Assembly: GCA_919902485.1 (NCBI GenBank)
Contig: CAKKRB010000020.1
Span: forward strand, 1-14,970
From: Omnitrophica bacterium GWA2_41_15
Lineage (GTDB): Bacteria > Omnitrophota > Gorgyraeia > Gorgyraeales > Gorgyraeaceae
Direction: 5' to 3'
DNA: 14,970 nucleotides
Within the stretch, counting starts at the first letter, position 1, and each line of letters starts with the position of its first letter. Below are positions 7,912-13,190 of this stretch, piece by piece. Position numbers and translations under genes: made by a program. A model generated the notes under the pieces. It worked only from the letters and a program-made list of their open reading frames with translations, searched no databases and was not told where the DNA came from.

Positions 7912-8434
7912 GTAAAGAAGAAAGGTTTATGGCCTGTCGAATAACACGAGAAAAACGCATCCCTGCATAAAAAAGCACACTGAATACATTTGTTTTATTA
8001 AAAAAAAGAGCTACTGTGCGTCCAATTCCCATACCAAAACGCATGGGCTTATTATTTCTTTCTAATTTAGTTACCGCGCCCAAGATATTTTTAAGAGGGA
8101 TAAGGCCATCTATACAAAAAACACTATCTCCTTTAATTATCGCAATATCTTCGTGCTGTTCAATGACTCTATGAATAACAAGCTTGGTAGTATGAGGATG
8201 AATAAAGGCAACTGCCAACCCTAGGTATGATGTGCAACCATTCAAAGGCGAAACAGTAACGATATCGTTATCCCTTATGCAAGGGAACATGCTAAATCCT
8301 CTGACGCGCAGACGAAGAGAATAGCCTTTCGAAAGAGTCTCTTGCAATAGCTCTAATAACGCCCTGTTAGAAATAGAAAATTCCTCTTCCTGGACAATTG
8401 AGAAATCTGAATTAGAGTTTATTATTGACTTCAA
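7904..8434 (-). CDS. S26/SipW-like signal peptidase family protein
   Basis: This 176-aa protein is related to signal peptidase I. The nucleophile region is VRGFSMFPCIRDNDIVTV (44-61, Ser48). The second box, KLVIHRVIEQ (84-93), carries His88 where bacterial-type enzymes have Lys, as in SipW and the ER/archaeal type. IIKGDSVFCID (99-109) follows as the GDN-like box. There is no N-terminal membrane anchor; a moderately hydrophobic stretch at 140-160 could associate with membrane. The start is TTG, chosen because GAAGG lies about 7 bases upstream and there is no ATG before the active site. It overlaps PqqD-like gene 1 by 23 bases and radical SAM gene 1 by 8. In this context it may cleave the leader of a modified peptide, since the ABC exporter has no protease domain; that is inference. 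A regulatory S24-type role is an alternative. Confidence 0.8.
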   Translation of the reverse strand: MKSIINSNSDFSIVQEEEFSISNRALLELLQETLSKGYSLRLRVRGFSMFPCIRDNDIVTVSPLNGCTSYLGLAVAFIHPHTTKLVIHRVIEQHEDIAIIKGDSVFCIDGLIPLKNILGAVTKLERNNKPMRFGMGIGRTVALFFNKTNVFSVLFYAGMRFSRVIRQAINLSSLHE

Positions 8435-8765
8435 TAAGCATCCTTCGCTTTAAAAGCTCTTCAGTTATTTCTGTAATATCTTTTTCTATATCCTCAGGAC
8501 AACCTTTAAAATCCAAACTTAAATCTTTGGCAATTTCTTTTAAGGTCCTTTTACCATCAAATTTATCCCAGATAGCTCTTCCGGTTTCATTTAATCTAAA
8601 TATCTCGCTTTCTAAATCACCTAATCCGGAAGCTATAGGGATGATAATCAGTTCTCCCTGAATATCTTTAGCTATTAAGTCTCTGACCGGAAGATAAACG
8701 CTATTCAAGTCAACTTTTAACTCCATACTGGATATAATTTTAGTATCTTTCTCTATGCTTGTCAA
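8412..8765 (-). CDS. PqqD-like peptide-recognition protein 1
   Basis: This 117-aa protein is of the PqqD/RiPP-recognition-element family, small winged-helix proteins that bind leader peptides and present them to the modifying enzyme. The conserved parts are the beta-hairpin IQGELIIIPIASGLGD (35-50), LNETGRAIWDKFDGKRTL (58-75) and the C-terminal helix ELLKRRMLIEV (103-113). It is a paralogue of the protein at 10519-10821 but has about 10 more N-terminal residues and a C-terminal NNKL. The start is TTG, supported by AGAGGG about 9 bases upstream; an ATG at 8726 has no Shine-Dalgarno. It is the first gene of the operon with the S26-like protease and radical SAM enzyme 1, and faces the ABC exporter across a short control region. 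Confidence 0.85.
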   Translation of the reverse strand: MTSIEKDTKIISSMELKVDLNSVYLPVRDLIAKDIQGELIIIPIASGLGDLESEIFRLNETGRAIWDKFDGKRTLKEIAKDLSLDFKGCPEDIEKDITEITEELLKRRMLIEVNNKL

Positions 8766-8776
8766 TAATAATTACC

Positions 8777-8798
8777 CTCTAATCCCTCTCTAATCCCT
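8777..8798. repeat. Perfect 11-bp tandem repeat in divergent control region
   Basis: CTCTAATCCCT is repeated exactly twice, head to tail (8777-8787 and 8788-8798), between the divergent PqqD-1 and ABC transporter genes. An 11-bp period puts both copies on nearly the same helix face, as expected for a regulator bound as a direct-repeat dimer. The second copy touches the -35 box of the transporter promoter, and the first is just upstream of the PqqD-1 ribosome-binding site. An operator role is inference. Confidence 0.5.
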
Positions 8799-8826
8799 TG
8801 ACAATTAGTATATTTTCTGATACATT
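8798..8826 (+). promoter_or_regulatory. Probable promoter of the ABC transporter genes
   Basis: A consensus TTGACA (8798-8803), 17 bases and TACATT (8821-8826, 4 of 6) precede the ATPase gene at 8847, giving a leader of roughly 14 bases with a weak AAGG. A second -10-like TATAAG at 8831-8836 is too far from this -35. On the opposite strand TATAAT (8829-8834) could serve the PqqD-1 operon, but no good -35 goes with it. Confidence 0.45.
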
Positions 8827-8846
8827 TCATTATAAGGTTTCTACAA

Positions 8847-9626
8847 ATGATTGAAATAAATAATGTTACAAAAAGATTTATATTAAGAAAAACCCTGGCG
8901 CAAACAATATTCCATCCTTTAAGTAAAAAAAAGACTGTGCTGGCGCTTGATTCTGTAAATTTACAAGTTAAAAAGGGGGAAATCTTTGCTCTTTTGGGGC
9001 CTAATGGCGCTGGCAAAACCACACTTATCAAAATACTCTGCTCTCTTATTCTTCCTGACAAAGGCAATATTAGAATAGCTGGATATGATTTAAAAACCCA
9101 GGAAGGCCTTGCTAAATCTAAAATCGGCCTTGTAACAGGCGAAGAAAGAAGCCTGTATTGGCGCCTGAGCGGCAGGCAAAATCTGGAATTCTTTGGTGTT
9201 CTCTACGATCTTACTAAAAACCAAATAAAAGAAAGGATTGACAATATTAATAAAGTGCTCGAAATAGATGACCTGGATAAGCCTTTTGAAAACTATTCAA
9301 CTGGCATGAAACATAGAATCGCGTTGGCGCGGTGCTTAATAAGTAATCCCGAGATCATTTTTATGGATGAGCCGACAAAAAGTCTGGACCCAGTAAATGC
9401 AAATAAACTCAGGATTTTTATTAAGGAAACTTTGGTTAAAAAACTGGGTAAGACTGTATTTTTTAGTACCCATCAAATAGACGAAGCAAGTGAATTAGCC
9501 GATAGAATTGCAATAATATCTGGCGGAAAAATAAAAGAATACGGAAAGATTGAAGACATCAATGCAAGGCAAGGGTTGAATAAAGATACTCCGCTGAAAG
9601 AATTATATTTAAAAATAGCCGGTTAA
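8847..9626 (+). CDS. ABC transporter ATP-binding protein (DrrA/ABC-2 type)
   Basis: This 259-aa ATPase subunit of an ABC-2-type exporter has Walker A GPNGAGKTT (51-59), a Q-loop region around LVTGEERSLYWRLSGRQNL (95-113) typical of drug/peptide/polysaccharide ABC-2 exporters, the signature YSTGMKHRIALAR (150-162), Walker B IIFMDEP (170-176), the D-loop SLDP (179-182) and the switch H209. All catalytic elements are intact. The YSTGM signature in place of LSGGQ is usual in this subfamily. The permease starts one base after its stop. It lies between two PqqD-like genes, so export of the modified peptide is the likely job, though a lipid or glycan substrate cannot be excluded. Confidence 0.93.
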   Translation: MIEINNVTKRFILRKTLAQTIFHPLSKKKTVLALDSVNLQVKKGEIFALLGPNGAGKTTLIKILCSLILPDKGNIRIAGYDLKTQEGLAKSKIGLVTGEERSLYWRLSGRQNLEFFGVLYDLTKNQIKERIDNINKVLEIDDLDKPFENYSTGMKHRIALARCLISNPEIIFMDEPTKSLDPVNANKLRIFIKETLVKKLGKTVFFSTHQIDEASELADRIAIISGGKIKEYGKIEDINARQGLNKDTPLKELYLKIAG

Positions 9627-9627
9627 T

Positions 9628-10449
9628 ATGAATCTTAAAATTAATTTCAGAAAACCCTTAGCATTTTTAAAAAGAGACTTTTTAATTAATTCGAGTTATA
9701 TGCTATTATTTTTATTTCAATTCGGCTCAATATTTTTTTATGTAATAACTTTCTTTTTTATCTCAAAGATCTTTGGCGCGAATGTCTCACAGTACTTAGT
9801 AGATTATGGCGGCAGTTATTTTTCCTTTGTTCTGATAGGCATTGCATTATATGAATATTTATCAATGGCAATGACTACATTTACTCAGGCAATAGGTCAG
9901 GAACAAGAGACTGGAACCTTAGAGGCGATATTGCTTTCACCAACAAAAATTTCAACCGTGCTTATATCAGGCTCTTTATGGAACTTCCTCGTTACTTCAT
10001 TTAATATATTCCTTTATCTTTTACTAGGCGTTTTATTTTTCAATTTTCCTATAGAGAAGATTAACATTCCTGCAGTAATAATCATCTTACTTCTTACCAT
10101 AATATCATTTAGCACGTTTGGAATCATTTCTGCGAGTTTTATTCTGGTACTAAAAAGGGGTGACCCTGTAAATTGGCTTTTTAGCGGAATATCGAGATTT
10201 TTAGGCGGTGTTTATTTCCCTGTAACTATTCTGCCCTTATGGCTACAAAAAATCTCGTATCTTTTGCCTATCACCTATTCCCTTCATGGCATGAGGATGG
10301 CAATCTTAAAGGGAGAATCGACAAGAGATATCTGGCAAGACATCCTTGCTCTTTTTTTATTCTGTATTTTATTGCTGCCGTTAAGCATAGCGTGTTTTAA
10401 ATTCGCTGTCAGGAAAGCGAAAAAACAAGGCAGCCTTACTTATTATTAA
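9628..10449 (+). CDS. ABC-2 type transporter permease
   Basis: This 273-aa membrane subunit pairs with the preceding ATPase. Six hydrophobic segments are visible at about 24-46, 63-83, 110-138, 145-175, 183-207 and 236-258. The cytosolic coupling motif QEQETGTLEAILLSPTKIS (91-109) and the re-entrant SRFLGGVYFPVTILPLW (189-205) are standard for ABC-2 permeases. It ends in a basic tail. The stop codon of the ATPase and this ATG are separated by one base (TAATATG), so they are translated together. No peptidase domain is fused to either subunit, so any leader removal must be done by another protein. Confidence 0.92.
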   Translation: MNLKINFRKPLAFLKRDFLINSSYMLLFLFQFGSIFFYVITFFFISKIFGANVSQYLVDYGGSYFSFVLIGIALYEYLSMAMTTFTQAIGQEQETGTLEAILLSPTKISTVLISGSLWNFLVTSFNIFLYLLLGVLFFNFPIEKINIPAVIIILLLTIISFSTFGIISASFILVLKRGDPVNWLFSGISRFLGGVYFPVTILPLWLQKISYLLPITYSLHGMRMAILKGESTRDIWQDILALFLFCILLLPLSIACFKFAVRKAKKQGSLTYY

Positions 10450-10459
10450 TTTGGAAAAT

Positions 10460-10488
10460 TTGACTTTTCTTGAAATTTTTGATACTAT
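10460..10488 (+). promoter_or_regulatory. Probable promoter of PqqD-like gene 2
   Basis: TTGACT (10460-10465, 5 of 6), 17 bases and TACTAT (10483-10488, 4 of 6) lie between the permease stop and PqqD-like gene 2. The start of transcription would fall near 10495, inside a small palindrome. This suggests PqqD-2 can be expressed apart from the transporter. Confidence 0.4.
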
Positions 10489-10500
10489 ATTGTCCAATAT
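10487..10500. repeat. Operator-like palindrome ATATTG-TC-CAATAT
   Basis: A perfect inverted repeat with 6-bp arms and a 2-base centre overlaps the end of the putative -10 box and the predicted transcription start in front of PqqD-like gene 2. Its placement is right for a repressor site, but it is short and AT-rich. Confidence 0.35.
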
Positions 10501-10518
10501 CTTATACGAGGAGGAGTT

Positions 10519-10821
10519 ATGGAAAAAGGAGCTGACATTCATTCTATATATAAGCCTTCAGAAAATGTAGTGGCAAGAGAAATAGAGGGTGAACTTATCA
10601 TCGTCCCTCTGGTTTCTGGCATTGGGGATAGTAAGGAGGAATTATATGCACTAAACGAGACAGGAAAATCTATATGGGAGAAATTGGATGGCAAGACTAC
10701 TTTGGAGAATGTGGTAAAAAAACTTGGCGTTGAATTTAATGCCCCTGTAGATAAAATTGAAAAAGATGTGTTTGGGCTTGTCGGAGAACTCCTCAAAAGA
10801 AGAATGCTCATTGAAGCATAA
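10519..10821 (+). CDS. PqqD-like peptide-recognition protein 2
   Basis: This 100-aa PqqD/RRE-family protein is a clear paralogue of the one at 8412-8765. They share GELII-P--SG-GD (24-37 here), LNETGKSIWEKLDGKTTL (45-62) and ELLKRRMLIE (90-99). It is expected to bind the leader of the precursor peptide and deliver it to a radical SAM/SPASM enzyme. The ATG is preceded by GAGGAGGAG, a strong Shine-Dalgarno. It sits downstream of the ABC transporter on the same strand with a private promoter, and converges with the UPF0489 gene, whose stop is 10 bases away. Which of the three SPASM enzymes it serves is unknown; it is the nearer RRE to the precursor gene. Confidence 0.87.
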   Translation: MEKGADIHSIYKPSENVVAREIEGELIIVPLVSGIGDSKEELYALNETGKSIWEKLDGKTTLENVVKKLGVEFNAPVDKIEKDVFGLVGELLKRRMLIEA

Positions 10822-10831
10822 ACAGATTAGC

Positions 10832-11713
10832 TTATATTATAGCCCCTATTTTTTTTCTCAACTCATCCTCAATAAAAATTCCATAATCTTTAGGGCAATA
10901 ACCGCTGTAGCAAGAGCGAGATATAGTTATTACTGCAGGCTTAATTTTTCTTATCTTTAATGTTTCAACCAAATTATCAATCTCAGCTACAACCTCTTCT
11001 TTAGGCGGTAAATATGAGATATCCTCTCCTTTTCTATGAGTAACTTGACAATAATATCTATTCTCCTTTTTCTTAAAAATAAAACCCACTGCGCTAAACG
11101 GTAATGTACGATTAGCTAAAAAAATATCTTTTTGCCCAAACTGCTCTTTGGTTATTTCCAATTCATACATTATATGATTCAAAATAGAATCAATGCAGGC
11201 GAAATAGTCAAAATCTATATCCAATATCACGTTTAAGTTTTCAGGTATTTTGTGTATTTTCTGCATAGAAAATTCAAACCATTTTAAATCTGGAAAAACC
11301 TTATATACCTTTGGTAAGGTTTTCTCATTTATGCGGAGATTGTGCTTAAGCACCTTTCCTTCGCCAAAAACTGATGCAAGGTTAAATTTTCTCTTTTTTT
11401 CCTTAAATTTTCTCCATTTGGGATATATGAAATATACATTTTTAATTAAATCAGTAAGGATTGCAGGCCTTATAAAATTGTTTATCTTTAGTTCATTCTT
11501 GGCAAAGTCTTGATAATATGCTAAATATCCATCCTGTTTGTCATTGGTGAAATAAAGTGATTTCTTAAACGATGTAACTGGATCTATATCGTCATGGGCA
11601 TCAATATGAAGAAGGTCCAAAGGACCATTAAGATAGCCTTCAAATTTCGCCTTATGCCAAAAATAAAATGCATCATTATGTTCATCAAAAGCATATAGAG
11701 GTATTTTATACAT
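10832..11713 (-). CDS. UPF0489-family protein, candidate peptide arginase
   Basis: This 293-aa protein has the UPF0489 opening IPLYAFDEHNDAFYFWH (4-20) and two arginase-fold metal motifs: LLHIDAHDDID (34-44, matching D-A-H-x-D) and VILDIDFDYF (162-171, matching D-x-D). A third conserved stretch, TISRSCYSGYCP (263-274), is family-typical. From memory, a UPF0489 member (OspR of the landornamide pathway) turns arginines of a RiPP precursor into ornithine. Here the gene lies 57 bases downstream of a putative precursor with Arg in its C-terminal half, on the same strand with no terminator between them, so a peptide-arginase role fits well but is unproven. The ATG at 11713 has no close Shine-Dalgarno (AAAGG is about 17 bases away). 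No signal peptide or membrane helix is seen. Confidence 0.82.
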   Translation of the reverse strand: MYKIPLYAFDEHNDAFYFWHKAKFEGYLNGPLDLLHIDAHDDIDPVTSFKKSLYFTNDKQDGYLAYYQDFAKNELKINNFIRPAILTDLIKNVYFIYPKWRKFKEKKRKFNLASVFGEGKVLKHNLRINEKTLPKVYKVFPDLKWFEFSMQKIHKIPENLNVILDIDFDYFACIDSILNHIMYELEITKEQFGQKDIFLANRTLPFSAVGFIFKKKENRYYCQVTHRKGEDISYLPPKEEVVAEIDNLVETLKIRKIKPAVITISRSCYSGYCPKDYGIFIEDELRKKIGAII

Positions 11714-11770
11714 AATATTATTTCTAACATCCTTTAATATATTTACTATAAAATAAACACAAAAGATATA

Positions 11771-11950
11771 CTAAGAGGCGACTACTGCGCGACATGTAGT
11801 GGTGCAACCGCCACCTGTTTTTGAACAATTTTGCCTGGTAGCATTTGATCCATTCTGTATTACGGTTTTGCAGTTCGCCAGGACAGCCTCCTCTGGCATG
11901 CCTTTTAGCAATATTACTAACCGAGGCTTATTCCATGTTTTCTTCTTCAT
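11771..11950 (-). CDS. Putative RiPP precursor peptide, 59 aa
   Basis: This short gene encodes a 59-residue peptide. The N-terminal half is leader-like: Trp6, Lys8-Pro9-Arg10, LVILLKG (11-17), then MPEEAVLANCK (18-28). The C-terminal half is small, polar and Gly/Thr/Ser/Asn-rich, with Cys27, 42, 49 and 53 and the end SKTGGGCTTTCRAVVAS (43-59). Arg39 and Arg54 are in the putative core, and the last residue is Ser. From memory, a basic-Pro-hydrophobic...Gly-x-Pro-Glu-Glu-Ala-Val-Leu-x-x-Cys-Lys leader recurs in short peptides beside radical SAM/PqqD genes. The start is firm: AAAGGGGG ends 7 bases before the ATG, and a near-consensus promoter lies further upstream. It sits between radical SAM gene 2 and the UPF0489 gene. 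The leader/core boundary and mature product are unknown. Confidence 0.82.
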   Translation of the reverse strand: MKKKTWNKPRLVILLKGMPEEAVLANCKTVIQNGSNATRQNCSKTGGGCTTTCRAVVAS

Positions 11951-11984
11951 AGCCTGACCCCCTTTCTATTTAACAGATCTTACT

Positions 11985-11995
11985 AAAGTAACTTT
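11985..11995. repeat. Small palindrome at the precursor promoter
   Basis: AAAGT-A-ACTTT, a perfect 5-bp inverted repeat, overlaps the -10 box and the predicted transcription start of the precursor gene. It could be a regulator site, but it is too short to be sure. Confidence 0.25.
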
Positions 11996-12020
11996 ATATC
12001 ACTTTCTAATACGCTGTCAA
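11993..12020 (-). promoter_or_regulatory. Promoter of the precursor peptide gene
   Basis: On the minus strand TTGACA (12015-12020, 6 of 6), 16 bases and TATAAA (11993-11998, 5 of 6) precede the precursor ATG by about 43 bases. This is the best sigma-70-type match I see in the window. It would let the peptide, and probably the UPF0489 gene behind it, be transcribed more strongly than the enzyme genes upstream. Confidence 0.6.
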
Positions 12021-12036
12021 GCTTTTATTCTCTACT

Positions 12037-13188
12037 TCAGTCTGCCACCTCCCATCCTTGTTCATCTTCTTGTAATAATCCTAAATACTTTGCCTGAGCA
12101 TGAGCAATCTTACAGAAATATTCTACTGGCGTATCTAATGTCCCCCATTCTGCCCATGACTTTGCTGGACATTGCTCGCAGAGGGTTCTTAAAAAACAAT
12201 GCGCGCAGCGAGATAGGTATCGCGGATTAGCTGCTTTCATTTTTCGCACCTTTGGAAAAAAAACAGTCAAGGCCTCTTTTAATGAGCCCTTACTCAGATT
12301 ATAGGATGTATCAGGATGCTTAAGCAACAAACAAGGCTGAAAATTACCATAAGCATCAATGCATCCGCTTCCTTTCCCTGCGCCACAGGGAAAGAGCTTA
12401 TTGCCTGCAGGCTTCATGACTTTAGAACATAATTTTTTCATTCCTTTTGTGTAATCTTTGTAAGCCTGGACCATAATCTTTAACCCTTCTTCAGGCGCAA
12501 CCCTTAATTTTTTTATCAGCTCATTCTTGTTGCCATCTCTCCTACAATGGAGGTCCAAAAATATTGTATAAGGAGATAGTTCCTTCATCCAGGGAATGGC
12601 ATTTGACCTCATTTCAAATTCATCTATCTCTCTCCTATTGGGTGGAAGAAGCACACCTTTAACCCCAAAAGGTACCTTTTTCTCAAAAAGCAGATTTACG
12701 CCTCTAAAGGCAGATTCAAATGAGCCGGGACTTCTTGAGACAGCTTCATAGGAACTCTTTTTCATACCATAGAGGCTAATTTCTATCTCCTCCAAAGGCG
12801 GAATCCGGCTAAAAAGTTCTGCCAGATGAGGTGTAATTAAACAGGCATTCGTAAATATAAGTACTTTTAAGCCAAGTTTTCTTGCAAAAAGATAAATCTC
12901 TTCAAAATCCTCGCGTAGAAGCGGTTCTCCGCCAGTTAATCTCACAGTTAAGCAACCCAATGAGGCTGCTTCTTTAAGAATACCTTTTATCTCAGCACTG
13001 GACATCTCCTCCTTCTTTGCCTTCATATCTTCTGCTGGCAAATTAATACAGCAATGAACACAATTATTATTGCAACGCTCTGTAAGTTCTATATCCAACC
13101 TACTCAAAATAGGGCCTTTATTCTTAAACAGAGAGGCGTTATATGCATTTAATTTCCTTACGTAATCGTTCTTTTTCATTTTAAGCAT
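12037..13188 (-). CDS. Radical SAM/SPASM peptide-modifying enzyme 2
   Basis: This 383-aa protein (from the ATG at 13188) is closely related in layout to enzyme 1. It has the cluster motif RCNNNCVHC (C39, C43, C46), TGGEPLLREDF (85-95), and SPASM cysteines C268 (PCGAG), C276, C286, C328, C331, C337, C340 and C359, with the shared ending VEYFCKIAHA (355-364). It should be a cytosolic iron-sulfur enzyme modifying a peptide, most likely the 59-residue precursor encoded 86 bases downstream. The frame stays open to a TTG at 13251, but that start would overlap the previous gene by 61 bases and lacks a ribosome-binding site. The ATG at 13188 begins 2 bases after the previous stop and gives the same length as enzyme 1. 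An ATG at 13179 is also possible. The reaction (thioether, C-C bond, other) is not deducible. Confidence 0.9.
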   Translation of the reverse strand: MLKMKKNDYVRKLNAYNASLFKNKGPILSRLDIELTERCNNNCVHCCINLPAEDMKAKKEEMSSAEIKGILKEAASLGCLTVRLTGGEPLLREDFEEIYLFARKLGLKVLIFTNACLITPHLAELFSRIPPLEEIEISLYGMKKSSYEAVSRSPGSFESAFRGVNLLFEKKVPFGVKGVLLPPNRREIDEFEMRSNAIPWMKELSPYTIFLDLHCRRDGNKNELIKKLRVAPEEGLKIMVQAYKDYTKGMKKLCSKVMKPAGNKLFPCGAGKGSGCIDAYGNFQPCLLLKHPDTSYNLSKGSLKEALTVFFPKVRKMKAANPRYLSRCAHCFLRTLCEQCPAKSWAEWGTLDTPVEYFCKIAHAQAKYLGLLQEDEQGWEVAD

Positions 13189-13190
13189 AG

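Noticed and set aside
8762..9067. A 101-residue minus-strand frame covering the divergent gap
   Set aside because: It is the reverse of the Walker A region of the ABC ATPase and carries no start signal; it is a shadow frame.
10836..10857. Possible terminator after PqqD-like gene 2 (ATAG-CCC-CTAT followed by T-run)
   Set aside because: The stem is only 4 bp and lies inside the 3' end of the UPF0489 gene; too weak to call.
12037..12420. SPASM Cys-rich C-terminal region considered as a separate Cys-rich peptide
   Set aside because: It is continuous with the radical SAM domain in one frame and matches the SPASM cysteine pattern of enzyme 1.
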